A DNA stretch of 64,000 nucleotides from Acidobacteriota bacterium (GCA_020637335.1 JACJWC010000011.1:1-64000); one strand, 5' to 3'; positions 16,901 to 26,042 are shown, counted from the first letter of the stretch. Translations and numbers: made by a program. The notes: generated by a model from the sequence alone, not told the origin.

Positions 16901-17556
16901 GCTTGGACCAGGGCCGCATATTCGGAATCCTCATACGACTGGGCCGCCGCTGTTTCGAAACGCTGTAAATCCCACAGGCCCTCCAGATCGCCCCACCCAG
17001 AATCGTTAAGGGCACTGCCGTTCAGCTCGGCAAAAAACGCGGTTTCACCCAAACGGGCCAGATGCTCGCGTGCATCCTGGATCAGGTGTTCGGCATGGCT
17101 CAACAAGGGCCGGCCAGATTCGGGATGGTGTTCGGCCATGAAACGCGCGTACTGGCTGAAGATGGCCTGTTCCAGATTCTTACCGCCAATCAGGTTAAAC
17201 GGCACAATCAATATTTTTTTGCCCTGCAGCCAGGGGTCGTGCTTGACAACCAGCGGTGCCAACTCCGGTTTGGATCGAGCGTGGGGGTTGCCTTGCAGGA
17301 GCAGGCCCAAAATGGCCATGAAATGGCTTTTGCCCGAACCAAACGAGCCGTGCAGGATGGCGGCCTTGCTCTTCTTATTTGCAAGAGCGGACTGAATCAA
17401 GCGCAGGGAAGCATCAAAACTCTCTACCAATTGAGGGGTCGGCACGTAGTCGGCCACCGTCTTTTCGGGACTTAAGACATCCTCCACCAAACGCAGCACC
17501 AGATCGCCGCTGTTAATTTGTTCAGGAATGTGGATCAGGTCTTTGAGGGTGGTCAT
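13924..17556 (-). CDS. pglY: BREX type 2 P-loop ATPase PglY (BrxC-like)
   Basis: This ~1210-aa ATPase has Walker A GSFGSGKSH at 70-78 and Walker B GVVFFLDELILWL near residue 255. It is the large BrxC/PglY ATPase of the system. I start it at ATG 17554-17556 (MTTLKDLIHIPEQINSGD), which overlaps the pglX stop as ATGA, rather than at an upstream in-frame codon that would add 24 residues inside pglX. It in turn overlaps pglZ by 4 bp. The C-terminal half (~600-1210) is largely helical. A coupled operon with fixed stoichiometry is suggested by the overlaps. The frame is uninterrupted and the length is normal for the family. Confidence 0.93.
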   Translation of the reverse strand: MTTLKDLIHIPEQINSGDLVLRLVEDVLSPEKTVADYVPTPQLVESFDASLRLIQSALANKKSKAAILHGSFGSGKSHFMAILGLLLQGNPHARSKPELAPLVVKHDPWLQGKKILIVPFNLIGGKNLEQAIFSQYARFMAEHHPESGRPLLSHAEHLIQDAREHLARLGETAFFAELNGSALNDSGWGDLEGLWDLQRFETAAAQSYEDSEYAALVQALSNTFFKAFTRAQESGHAHYLSLDEGLAIISQHAVHAGFDGVVFFLDELILWLAGKAADQKFLAEEVQKLSKLVESQVGNRPVPLISFIARQRDLSELVGDNLPGVEKARFDDMFAYWKGRYETITLADKNLPEIVEKRVLRPRSEGARAEIDRAFETLKSMDKSSLDTLLGRNYHLADFRKVYPFSPALIEALVALSSVLQRERTALFVLYRLLNKAGDQLQLGTVIPMGDIYDIFAEGIEAFSQQMADSFEAGKRLWEHKLRPLLEEKYQVQHQHLDQVNPDVAKAFINDARLAKTLILSALVPEIGPFKNLTPSRLAALNHGTIKSPIPGQEAGLVAHKLNQWAAQVGEIKLSGDHNPVINVKLVGVDTESIIRNAAKYDNPGARQMKIKRLLYQAMGIPDEVADELYDRKTPILWRNTPREVELVFGNVREMASERFLNEGPVWRLLVDYPFDDATHSPSDDYQTVQKMRNLGPQKTLVWLPAFFSTKRQNDLGKLVILDQLLKSEETFRKETPHLTEVDRAAARGLLENQQSALNQALNNALLAAYGVFRDAESKANLDDTIPFEDHFQSLDPGLELRSPAASNLRDAFEGLLDQAMSFQYPDHPKFEMELKRNLLRKIWPDLRKTILSPDQRRVIEDRPMRKVLAGILNPLQLGSMGENALTWNRFWENTLIRGCGGLEGKTVAELRQGLDGHGKRGLPKEVENLILLAVATATHSGFQDGHQTIPPNQTEGLVLDDHWVLVGQQLPDPALWQKAVLHSGILFGWTFAPTPDPAGLNDFHHQIRDELMKKSWAPFGKDLEQAILHVGEDPQTFPRYQTALACTHLMNALEKAEKLDQVRVLAEFQPPTSFEAMARSFTQSLKLGEELRRADWSLLGNAWRLLTSENLETRWDRNHTIQHLKQDELAVALGPFLKMLQEESSRFISKRLEHIQKDTPVEAVPTPQTVKKGVTHHSHVVKGYAPALQELQKHKDKANLKVIFEWDEP

Positions 17557-20500
17557 GAATGGCCTCGCTTCTTGGTTTCGGGTCGCCACTGGTTCAGGTC
17601 CTCGATTGAGAGGTCCAGATCGCGACATTCGCCTTGGACAAACCCTTCAAAATAATCGCCGAGCCGCAACTGGAACTCGGGATGAAAGGCGTTATGCCAT
17701 TGTTTGAGCCAGGGCAGGAGTTCGTGCAACGCGACGAGGATGGGCAGGAGCCGCGGTCCATCCCAGCCGTCCTGCGTTTTGCGCTGCTGGTAAAGGGCGG
17801 CAATGGCCTGGGCCGTTTGCAGGTGGTCCCAACCGGCCCACCCAATCACGGGGCTGGGGTCCTGTTCCCGTTCAGCGCCAAACAGCAGGTTAAAGCGTTC
17901 CTTGGGTACATCCAGTTTGCCGCGATGGGTCCAGTAACTGGGTTTGAGGAAGTCGCTGGACTTGTATTTGGGTGGAACGGGGATCGTGCCCAAGGCGGCT
18001 TTTTCGCGTTTGAGTGCTTCTGCGTTGAGGTGCTGGGGATCGGTTTCCGGCAATTCGGCGCGTGCATCCAGCGCATCCTCCTGGCGTTGTAAGGCCCAGG
18101 TCTGTTGCCACAAGGCGTATTGGCGCAAACCCGATTCCTTGTAGCGCGCCGCCGCTTGAAGCGGCACGGCCTCTCCATCCAGCAACTCGCTCAAAAAGCG
18201 GAACAAATCGAAATCAGACCGTCCTGTTTTCAATTCAGCGCCGCGCCGAAAAGATGGATTGCCGATCAATAAATCGCTCAATTCGGCAATCGAATAGAAC
18301 TGGGGTTTTCCGTGAAAACAGTGTTCAACTTGATCAAGTAGCCAACTATTGAGCGCCGAAACAAACTGCTCTTGCCAGGTGGATGCTACCCAACGGCGTT
18401 TGTAATTGGGCACTTCTAAAAGCGCCAGTTGGGCATTTTGGTCGATGAGTTCCAACCGTTTTTCCACCAGCTCCCGGTAGGGTTTTGGCCATGTGCTGGG
18501 CAAATCTGGGCTTAAAACGCCGTGATGCTCGCTAAACCAGGCTTCATCTAATGTTTCCGGGTTTTGGGCCATGATGATTTCAAAGGCGCGTTCACCGACC
18601 CGGAGCGGAGGAGGATCATCGCAGACCCAATTGGCTTCGGTTAAACCGTATGCGTGGTAACAAAACCAATCCAACTCTTCCTGCAAGGCAATCATCTGGT
18701 GATGAATGTGTTCGGCCTTCTGACGATGGGCATTCAACGAATCCCAATCCACTTCCGGTTGACTTAGCAGGGTTTCGGGCGCCACCTGAGCCAATTCGGA
18801 GGCGAGCCGATCCAACCGGGTCGCCAAATCCAACGGTTTCAATTCAGGAACAGGGAATTTGAGTAGCTTGGAACCATCATGCTCAAAGCGCTCGGCCCAG
18901 ACTGCGCCACCGCCGCCTTTGTTAAAACAGGTTTGTTTCATCCAGAAGCAGGCGCTGGAGGAATTGAGCAAGCCGAGCAGGGCCAGATGATCGGCGAGGC
19001 TGGCCGAATCGGGTAATTTGATCACCGGTGCAGTTTGTTTAAAAACCTTGCCGCCGCGGTCCAAAACAAAATGGTTGTGCGAGGCCACAAACGCAAACGC
19101 AATCGACAACGGATTCCGGTACCTTTTGGTGGGAATTTGATGGTATTCAAAATACGGCCGTCCAATTTCGCGATAAGTTTTCTTGGAAAAATCTTTACGG
19201 TCGAATAAGTAAGTCCTTAATTTCCAAAATCTTTCAGGAAAGGGAAGATGCTCAAGGGGAACTAATTTGAAATCGTTTTGCTCGTCATAAGGAAAAATCA
19301 CCGAAAGACATGTGGCTAGTACCCAATCTCTAATAACCTCCCCTGGAACTAATGGTTTGATGAGCGAACTTTTTATTGAATTGATTCGCGCGGTAAAAGC
19401 ATCATCTTCCCCAAGGATTGCCCCAAAACCAATAGACAAGGAAACATCATGAAGCAACATCTTTGCTGAATCATTTATGGTTTTTTGCACTTCGTCTGCT
19501 CCGCCACCGGTTAAGGACCAGGGGTGGCTGGCGAATTGGCTGCGCGCATTCCAACCTGCGCTGATAAATTCGCCCGCAAACTGTTTTTGGTTGTATCCGT
19601 GCAGGATGTCGCACCAGACCAAGCCTTGGGATGGATCGTCCGGCGTACTCGGCTCGCCTTTAATGCCTTGCAGGACCAGGATTTGATCACTGTGTGGAGC
19701 CTGATTTTGGCCAAATAAGATAACCGTTGGCGTGCCATGCCCCGGAATATAGGCACCGCTGGTATCGATAATGGCATTGAGCTGAAGTTTGGGCAGGTAT
19801 TCTTGGATCAACTTCACCCCAAACTCGCGTTTCATGAAACTGTTGGTGGTAATGACGCCCATGTATCCCGCCGGTGCGCCGCGCTCCCCTCTTCGCGCAA
19901 GCTCGAAAAATCGCTCCGTAAACGGGACGCCCATGGAATATTTCATGTGGCAGGTCCGGTACTTGTGGCGGTATGCCTTGTTCAGGTTGGCATCCTTGAC
20001 CGTGATGTAGGGCGGGTTGCCCACCACCGCTTCATATTTTTGGAAGAGGATGCGCCGCAGTTCAGGCGTGTCTTCACTTTCGTAATACTGATCAAATTTC
20101 CCCTCGCCCAGCAATTCCATCTGCAAGGTATCGCCGCCCAACCCGTCTAGTTCCTTATGAAACAAAGAGTCACCGCGGGCCAGGTTGATTTGGAAGGCCG
20201 GAGCGGCTTTTAACTGCCGGACCCCGGATTCGCGCAAGGCCTCCACAATCAGCCGGAAATGAGCGATCGCCACGGCAAACGGGTTGATGTCCACCCCGAA
20301 CACGCCGCTCAAGGCCTTCTGCACCTGGGCAATGGGATTAAGGGCCGGCTCGTGCAAGCGAACTTCCCGCAACAAACGCTGGAACCCGCCGATCAGGAAA
20401 TGGCCCGAACCACAGGTCGGGTCAATCAGCTTGGTCTGTTGGTAACCAAAGCTGGCAAGGGCCGGTTCCAGGGTGTGGTCCAGGATGAAGGACTCGACAA

Positions 20501-21095
20501 AGTCCGGGGTCTGTAACAGGGCAAACTGTTTTTTGGCGTATTCGCTAAGGTCCTGGTACAGATCGCCCAGGAAACGGGTCGTTTTCAGTGTGTCAAACCG
20601 CAGGACCAATTGGCCGTTTTCATCGGTGCGTTGGAAGGTGTTGAGCAGTTCGCGACAGGCATCACCGCTGGGGCCCAGGCTCCAGAGCGGATTGTGACGC
20701 TGATGGAACAACTCACTCAGGGCGGGCAGGGACGATACCGCTTGGAAGACATGCAACAGGTACTCCCGTTCGGAATGGGCCGGAAATTGCCGGAAATAGC
20801 GGGTCAATGCCTCCTGGCCATCACGCCATTTTCCGTTCGGACCGGAAATATAGGTCTCCTCAATCAACGCCTGATCCTCGCAGTAACGAATGAAGACACA
20901 GGCCAGAATCCAGTGCACGGCGATTTGGGTAAATTCGCCTTCCAGCCAGGATTCAAGCGGGGCAGCCGTGCGTTTGTCGCGCAGCATGGCTTCGTAACGC
21001 GGCTGGAAACCATCCAACAGTTCCGGTTTTTCTGTGACCCTCATGCGTAAATCGTCCTGTAACAAGCGCAATAGCCCGGTGAGTTCGTTTAACAT
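17553..21095 (-). CDS. pglX: BREX DNA adenine-N6 methyltransferase PglX
   Basis: This 1180-aa methyltransferase has motif I LIDPTCGSGHFLIGG at ~223-237 (AdoMet binding) and motif IV VVGNPPYITV around 359-368 (the NPPY catalytic motif of N6-adenine enzymes). PglX methylates host DNA so that BREX tells self from phage. Residues ~530-650, after the catalytic domain, are in the place expected for target recognition. Their DNA (19141-19500) is only ~37-47% GC, against 50-68% on either side, suggesting an exchanged specificity segment. The long C-terminus is helical with charged repeats. ATG 21093-21095 has a strong GGAAAGGAAG just upstream. Spacing to pglW is 27 bp, and its stop overlaps pglY. No frameshift or homopolymer switch is evident. 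Confidence 0.94.
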   Translation of the reverse strand: MLNELTGLLRLLQDDLRMRVTEKPELLDGFQPRYEAMLRDKRTAAPLESWLEGEFTQIAVHWILACVFIRYCEDQALIEETYISGPNGKWRDGQEALTRYFRQFPAHSEREYLLHVFQAVSSLPALSELFHQRHNPLWSLGPSGDACRELLNTFQRTDENGQLVLRFDTLKTTRFLGDLYQDLSEYAKKQFALLQTPDFVESFILDHTLEPALASFGYQQTKLIDPTCGSGHFLIGGFQRLLREVRLHEPALNPIAQVQKALSGVFGVDINPFAVAIAHFRLIVEALRESGVRQLKAAPAFQINLARGDSLFHKELDGLGGDTLQMELLGEGKFDQYYESEDTPELRRILFQKYEAVVGNPPYITVKDANLNKAYRHKYRTCHMKYSMGVPFTERFFELARRGERGAPAGYMGVITTNSFMKREFGVKLIQEYLPKLQLNAIIDTSGAYIPGHGTPTVILFGQNQAPHSDQILVLQGIKGEPSTPDDPSQGLVWCDILHGYNQKQFAGEFISAGWNARSQFASHPWSLTGGGADEVQKTINDSAKMLLHDVSLSIGFGAILGEDDAFTARINSIKSSLIKPLVPGEVIRDWVLATCLSVIFPYDEQNDFKLVPLEHLPFPERFWKLRTYLFDRKDFSKKTYREIGRPYFEYHQIPTKRYRNPLSIAFAFVASHNHFVLDRGGKVFKQTAPVIKLPDSASLADHLALLGLLNSSSACFWMKQTCFNKGGGGAVWAERFEHDGSKLLKFPVPELKPLDLATRLDRLASELAQVAPETLLSQPEVDWDSLNAHRQKAEHIHHQMIALQEELDWFCYHAYGLTEANWVCDDPPPLRVGERAFEIIMAQNPETLDEAWFSEHHGVLSPDLPSTWPKPYRELVEKRLELIDQNAQLALLEVPNYKRRWVASTWQEQFVSALNSWLLDQVEHCFHGKPQFYSIAELSDLLIGNPSFRRGAELKTGRSDFDLFRFLSELLDGEAVPLQAAARYKESGLRQYALWQQTWALQRQEDALDARAELPETDPQHLNAEALKREKAALGTIPVPPKYKSSDFLKPSYWTHRGKLDVPKERFNLLFGAEREQDPSPVIGWAGWDHLQTAQAIAALYQQRKTQDGWDGPRLLPILVALHELLPWLKQWHNAFHPEFQLRLGDYFEGFVQGECRDLDLSIEDLNQWRPETKKRGHS

Positions 21096-21122
21096 GCGCT
21101 TCCTTTCCGATTAAAAACCATA

Positions 21123-24100
21123 TCAGCCGACCTGCTCGGCCCAGGATTGCGGGACCCGCGCCCATTCATTGGCAGTCAGGATGGGTAGCGGTTTACCATC
21201 CAGGATCGGGCCGTCCACCTGAGCGTATCCGGCAACCAGGACCCACAATGCGCGTTTCCGGCACTGCTCACGCCAGAGGCTGAATGTTTCCATCAGGTCG
21301 TAACGGGCCAGCAGGCCCGGGTGCGTCATTAAAAGCGGCGAGGCGCCGGAGTCCGGTAGGTTGGACCAGCGGGCCTGGCTGAGCTGGACCAGGCGATTCA
21401 GTTTCTGCCAATCGCTACTGCCCGGTTTGGCATCGGCTTCGCGCACGACCCGCCAATCCACCTTGCGTTGTTGCGCCTCTGCTTTCAGTGATTGGATCAG
21501 CCAGAGATCGGCGTTTAAGAGCTGGGGGTTGAAACGCGATTGTAAGTGCTGGGCGGCGGAGCGATAGGCATGCGGCGCCACCATCAGAAAGAGCAAACCA
21601 CCATTTTGGGCGCTGTACTGTAGCCGTTCCTCAAGGCGTTGGTATTCGTGTTTGAGCTGATCGCCCTGAGCTTTGGATTGGAAGCGCTGACTGGTGTGCT
21701 GGGTGCCCAAAAAAGTAGCGCCCATTTGATCGGCTTGCGGGTAGGTGTAAGCGCCTTTATGCGGGTCCCAGACCAGGCTGGAACCACTGGCCTGCAGGAG
21801 GCCATCGAGTTCGGGTCGGTCCGGCAGGGGTTCTGCTTCCAGGTAGCGGTTCTGGATGCGGGTGCGCAGGTCCTGAATACTGACCTTACTCAAGCCGATC
21901 AGGGCATTGCGGCCCAGCGATAAGGCGCGGGCGGCCGGTAATCCCTTGGGATAGATTTCATTGCGACTGGAAAGCCGGGCGCGAGCCGTGAACTGGAGCG
22001 CAACCCGCAAGCGCGAGAGTGGGTCCAAAACGCGCATCTCGGTAGGGTCATCCCAATTTTGTTGCTGGTTGTGCAGTAGCGAGTGGATTGTTTCCAAAGG
22101 CGGTAATTGATCGGCCAGATCGTCCAGTTCCTGAACCAGATTGGTCAGGGCGTGGATTCGGGCCTGGGCGTGACCATCCGCGTCCCAGGTTATTGCGACC
22201 CGCTCGCCAACGATTTGGGTCCGCCAAAAGACTTGTTTGCGGGTGTCTTCGCCGTAGACCAAACCGGCACGGGTGACCGCCCAAGCCATGGTCTTGCGTT
22301 CGGATTCGGCAGCGGAACTGCCCAAAACGCGTAAAACCCGTTCGGCCAGGACCGGCAAGGAGATGATGCCGCCTTCGCGTAACAGAGTGGTTTTCATGAT
22401 CTCCATCAACTGGCTGAACGGGCGGCTAAACCGTTTCTGGATCCGCGCGCGGAACAGGCCCAAAACACGGAACACATCGATAACAGTCAAACCCAAAGCG
22501 TGGGCCACCGCGTGTGGGGTGATGGTTTCAAGAGCCGTTTCATCCGGCAGGATCCCTTCAAAAAAGGCACGCAGGATGCGGGTTTGCGCGGCTTCTCGCG
22601 GATAGAGCCAACCAAATAGCTGGTCCACGGCGGGTAGGCCATTGTTCGGCTCCGATTTGCGGACCTTTTGGAAGTGCTTTTGGAGTTTGAGCGCCAGCTT
22701 GTGCAGTTGGTGGCGTGTGTCGCGAGCCGCACCACGCAATTTGAGGAAGTAGAGCGGCTCCCGTTCCAAAAGGTCGGCGATGCACGTCAGATCCGCACTT
22801 TCAAGCGCTTGCAGTTCCAGCGCAGACAGGTTGAGTTCGGTAATCGAGCTTTCCAGATGGAGGTGTTCCAGATCTAACCCACTGGGTCCGTGTGGGGTAA
22901 GACCCGAACCCGATTGCGTAATCCGCTGGAAGGCCTGACGCCAGGCCATGTTCATTTGGGCTGCGGTATCGAAGCGTTTGGCCGTTTCGCGGGCCAGAGC
23001 CTTGGCGAAGAATTGGGTTAAGGCCAGGCGGGTGACCGGTTCAAACAGCTCCGATTCAATATGCACTTCCTCGGCGATCAGTGCGGGTTCACTGCGACCA
23101 TCGCCCCAGCGCGGTAAGTGTCCGGTTGCCATTTCGTACAACGTGAGTGCAGCCGAAAAACGATCGGCGTGTGGGTCCCAGCGTTTGCGTTTGACCAGGA
23201 AAGGATCGCGATAGGCCGGCGTACCGGACCGGATATCCTCGTAAGGTTTGTTGGCGAGCGAGAAGTCGAAGAGCATCAGGTGGCGTTCATCGTTTTTGCC
23301 CTCTTCGACCTCGCCAATGTTGTCAGGTTTGATGTCGCGGTGCGGTAAACCCATGGTTTCAAGATAGTGTAAGGCTTCCAGTAAGTCTTCGCCGAAGCGC
23401 TGCAGGAGTTCCAGTTGGATGCGGCCGCGACGTAGCCGGTCGCCCAAGGTGCCCAAATCGGCCGGCCGTAAGAGCAGGCCCACGTGACCGTGAATTTCGA
23501 CCAGGTTGGGCGGCAAAAGCGAAACGACCCGCTTGTGGTTCAGTTTTTCCAAAACGCGATGTTCGGCCAAAAGATCGTCGTTGTGGTTGGGGTGATCAGC
23601 CAGTTTCAGGACTTTGCGGATCCCATCGGATTCGACCAGGAAGGCGATGGCGGTCGCGCCTTGACCTAGGCGGTTGAGCACTTTGAATTGATTGTTGAGC
23701 ATGCTTCCGACAGGGATGGCGGCGGGATCGAATTCCGGTTCTTTGGGTGCGGGCGCGGTCAGTTCCTCTTCGACCCCGTCAAGGCCTTCGGCAAAGGCCC
23801 TGACGCTGGCCAGGCGGTGGCTCACGTCGGGCAGGGTGGCGCTTTCGATCAGGTCATCCAAGGCGCGGGTAACACCGTCCAGAACCGCACTTAAACGCAA
23901 GCCGCCGGTGGTCAATTTTTCAACTAAATGGTCGGCACTTTCGGCGGGTGGAATGCCGGAAAAGAGGTGGTAGGCCAACGCACCTAAGGCAAAGACATCA
24001 AGCAATTCGGCATCCTGATCCACGGCACGCAGACTTTCAGGTGCCAGGTAGGCGGCCTGTTCGGCATCGACAAATTGGTCCAAATGGGTGGTGACGTGGA

Positions 24101-25229
24101 GGGTCAAAGACGAAGACTGACCGTCATTGCGCGCGGTCGCCCAGTTGAGGATGCGGATTTTCGGGAACTGTTTTTTGGGGTTGATGACCAGGATATTGCG
24201 CGGGCATAACGTGCGATGAACGACCTTTTGTTCATGGGCGTATTTCAACGATTCGGTGAGCAGTCGGATGATGTGGAGCTTGGTGTCCAAACCGGGTTTT
24301 TCCGGTTCTTTTAAGTAGAGGTCCAATCGCTGGTAGTCCTCAGGCTGATCAAAGACCAGGACTTCGCCGCGTTCATCGGCTTGGTAGTCCAGGAAATGGA
24401 GAATGCTGGTATGGCCACGCATGGCCTCATGCACGCGAACCTCTCGTTTTGCAGCGCTTTGGACCATTTTGCGCAGGTCGCTGGCCAGGTTTTGGGTGCC
24501 GTAGATGCGGATCCGGCGTTTGTAACCCATCTTCTCGTGTTGGCCTAACCAGTCCTGAAAGAGCGGGCCATCATCGAGCAACTCCAAAAGATCAAAATGG
24601 CCAATTTTACGCGCGCGGCGAACCGGGTGAATACCAATCGCCTGCATGGCTTCATCCAAGGCCTGGGCCGTGCGGCGATCGTTGCGGGTCGGACGGTTCT
24701 GCCGTATGGCCGTCGATAGGCCGTGGGTCAAGGCCCAGATGATGCCTTGGTGCTCGGGGTTGGAGTTGGGCCGATCGCCATCACGGCGGTGTACGTAGGG
24801 TTGGAGCGGTTCCGACATCTCCACATCCACGTGGGGATCGGAAAGAAAAATGATCGGGTCCAGGAACGGAACAGGAATTTTTCGTTTTTCAAAGGCGCGC
24901 GTGTTTTTGAGTAGGCTTACCAGTTTTTTGGCCTTGCGGTCGCAGAGCAATAAAGGATTGTCGCGCAGGTGGTTGCGGCCATCATGGGTCCAGACCCAGG
25001 TCGACATATCGCCGCGGATCTGGCCCGGGTAACTTTTGATCTCCATCAGGAAAAATCCGCGTTGGGTGAGCACCAACGCATCGACTTCATTGAGGCTCCC
25101 GTTCGAATCAATGAAGGTGAAATTAGTCCAGACCCGGTTGGGTTCCAGCATCGGGAAATGGTCGTGGAGAAAAGCGAGCGCATCGCGTTCGTGTTCAAAT
25201 TCAGATGGTGTTACCTGATTCCAGATCAC
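21123..25229 (-). CDS. pglW: BREX type 2 NERD-kinase protein PglW
   Basis: This ~1368-aa protein is the first gene of the BREX operon. Residues ~8-115 form a NERD domain (FEHERDALAFL, then NEVDALVL and MEIKSYPG). Two kinase-like domains follow. The first (~250-470) carries HRTLCPRNIL near residue 340 and lacks the HRD aspartate and a DFG. The second (~510-780) has GQGATAIAFLV, HRDIKPDNI near 630, DFSLANKPYE and a GTPAYRDP activation segment. A helix-hairpin-helix-like stretch sits near 810-850 (ALESADLTCIADLLEREP). The C-terminal ~500 residues are unassigned. PglW is a serine/threonine kinase in the Streptomyces Pgl system. I prefer GTG at 25229 because GGGGAG then lies 7 bases upstream; a TTG two codons earlier would sit directly on that site. 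Confidence 0.93.
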   Translation of the reverse strand: MIWNQVTPSEFEHERDALAFLHDHFPMLEPNRVWTNFTFIDSNGSLNEVDALVLTQRGFFLMEIKSYPGQIRGDMSTWVWTHDGRNHLRDNPLLLCDRKAKKLVSLLKNTRAFEKRKIPVPFLDPIIFLSDPHVDVEMSEPLQPYVHRRDGDRPNSNPEHQGIIWALTHGLSTAIRQNRPTRNDRRTAQALDEAMQAIGIHPVRRARKIGHFDLLELLDDGPLFQDWLGQHEKMGYKRRIRIYGTQNLASDLRKMVQSAAKREVRVHEAMRGHTSILHFLDYQADERGEVLVFDQPEDYQRLDLYLKEPEKPGLDTKLHIIRLLTESLKYAHEQKVVHRTLCPRNILVINPKKQFPKIRILNWATARNDGQSSSLTLHVTTHLDQFVDAEQAAYLAPESLRAVDQDAELLDVFALGALAYHLFSGIPPAESADHLVEKLTTGGLRLSAVLDGVTRALDDLIESATLPDVSHRLASVRAFAEGLDGVEEELTAPAPKEPEFDPAAIPVGSMLNNQFKVLNRLGQGATAIAFLVESDGIRKVLKLADHPNHNDDLLAEHRVLEKLNHKRVVSLLPPNLVEIHGHVGLLLRPADLGTLGDRLRRGRIQLELLQRFGEDLLEALHYLETMGLPHRDIKPDNIGEVEEGKNDERHLMLFDFSLANKPYEDIRSGTPAYRDPFLVKRKRWDPHADRFSAALTLYEMATGHLPRWGDGRSEPALIAEEVHIESELFEPVTRLALTQFFAKALARETAKRFDTAAQMNMAWRQAFQRITQSGSGLTPHGPSGLDLEHLHLESSITELNLSALELQALESADLTCIADLLEREPLYFLKLRGAARDTRHQLHKLALKLQKHFQKVRKSEPNNGLPAVDQLFGWLYPREAAQTRILRAFFEGILPDETALETITPHAVAHALGLTVIDVFRVLGLFRARIQKRFSRPFSQLMEIMKTTLLREGGIISLPVLAERVLRVLGSSAAESERKTMAWAVTRAGLVYGEDTRKQVFWRTQIVGERVAITWDADGHAQARIHALTNLVQELDDLADQLPPLETIHSLLHNQQQNWDDPTEMRVLDPLSRLRVALQFTARARLSSRNEIYPKGLPAARALSLGRNALIGLSKVSIQDLRTRIQNRYLEAEPLPDRPELDGLLQASGSSLVWDPHKGAYTYPQADQMGATFLGTQHTSQRFQSKAQGDQLKHEYQRLEERLQYSAQNGGLLFLMVAPHAYRSAAQHLQSRFNPQLLNADLWLIQSLKAEAQQRKVDWRVVREADAKPGSSDWQKLNRLVQLSQARWSNLPDSGASPLLMTHPGLLARYDLMETFSLWREQCRKRALWVLVAGYAQVDGPILDGKPLPILTANEWARVPQSWAEQVG

Positions 25230-25302
25230 CCACAAACTCCCCAGGAAAAAGAAGGCCCATTGTAACCTTTTGCTTTAAGCGGGGGGAAGTATGCGGTTCA
25301 TA

Positions 25303-25327
25303 TTTCACAATAATGTCATTTTTCACA
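25303..25327 (-). promoter_or_regulatory. Two TGTGAAA direct half-sites upstream of pglW
   Basis: TTTCACA on the plus strand at 25303-25309 and 25321-25327 gives two direct TGTGAAA elements 18 bp apart in the AT-rich leader of pglW. They could be a regulator site or part of the promoter. This is a weak, positional call. Confidence 0.25.
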
Positions 25328-25445
25328 GCAAGCACAAATCCGAATAAAATGAACCCTTCATAGCCTTGGGAATCAAGCAAATGTGGGAATTGATCATCAG
25401 GTCACCATTTGCGGAAGCAAGATCTTGTTGCGGCCCGTATTTGTT

Positions 25446-25469
25446 GTGGCCCGGGTTGTTTTACCCGGG
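25446..25469 (+). repeat. GTGG-headed REP-like hairpin
   Basis: GTGG at 25446-25449 then a CCCGGG stem with a TTGTTTTA loop. Identical in stem and loop to 3563-3586. Confidence 0.85.
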
Positions 25470-25818
25470 GCGATGGGCTTTCATTTAACTCGGTCATTAG
25501 GCTGGTTTGGAGGATGGGGTGGTGGAGGGGTTTGGGTTGGGTTTTGTGTCGCCCTGCCGTGCTTTTTGCGGAGGGGGGTGGTTGACCCAGAGCTCCTCGC
25601 TGCTCTCGTCAGCCTGGGTTTTGACCTTGCGCCCTGCGGGCTTTTCGGGTGGGCGTTTTGGATGGGATTTGAGCTGGAATTTTCCTCAATGTTGGATTGA
25701 GATAGGGATATGGCTGGGATTTGGCTTAGTGTGGGTTTGAGATGGCGTTCGGGTAGGGATTTGTCTCTGCGTGGGATTGGGATGGGTGTGTGCTTCCCCT
25801 CCCTTGCCTGCATTTTTA

Positions 25819-25858
25819 ATGGGACTTTGCCCCATCGCGGGTAGGCAACCCGCGCCAC
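25819..25858 (-). repeat. Double REP-like hairpin (CGCGGG type plus ATGG type)
   Basis: On the minus strand: GTGG, a CGCGGGT/ACCCGCG stem, then an adjoining ATGGGG-type stem (25819-25835, one mispair). Same architecture as 26043-26082, 27438-27477 and 34031-34070. Confidence 0.85.
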
Positions 25859-25881
25859 ATGGTTGGGGCTGGGCTTTTTTT

Positions 25882-25905
25882 GTGGCCCGGGTTGTTTTAC
25901 CCGGG
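25882..25905 (+). repeat. GTGG-headed REP-like hairpin
   Basis: GTGG followed by the CCCGGG stem and TTGTTTTA loop, 23 bases after the double hairpin and facing it, as in the second segmental copy near 27501. Confidence 0.85.
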
Positions 25906-26042
25906 GTGATGGGCTTTCACTTTGCTCGAGCATGGGATTGGGCTGGGTTGCTGGTCTGGCTTTGGCGTTTTGAGGCCCGGTTTTCGCTCTTCCTGGGCTT
26001 GGTGATGAGTTCTTGGCTCTCTTCCCTAACCTGCATTATTTA

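Larger units (their letters stand above)
25804..25985 (+). repeat. ~180-bp segmental duplication, copy 1
   Basis: Matches 27424-27603 in the same orientation. Each copy contains a double hairpin, a GTGG/CCCGGG hairpin and a shared tail reading GGGCTGGGTTGCTGGTCTGG. Differences include paired changes inside hairpin stems. Confidence 0.8.

Noticed and set aside
25481..25933. 150-aa proline/lysine-rich frame on the minus strand
   Set aside because: It lies wholly in the G/T-biased repeat mosaic, covers REP hairpins and has no ribosome site. Similar frames appear at 27268-27552 from the duplicated block.
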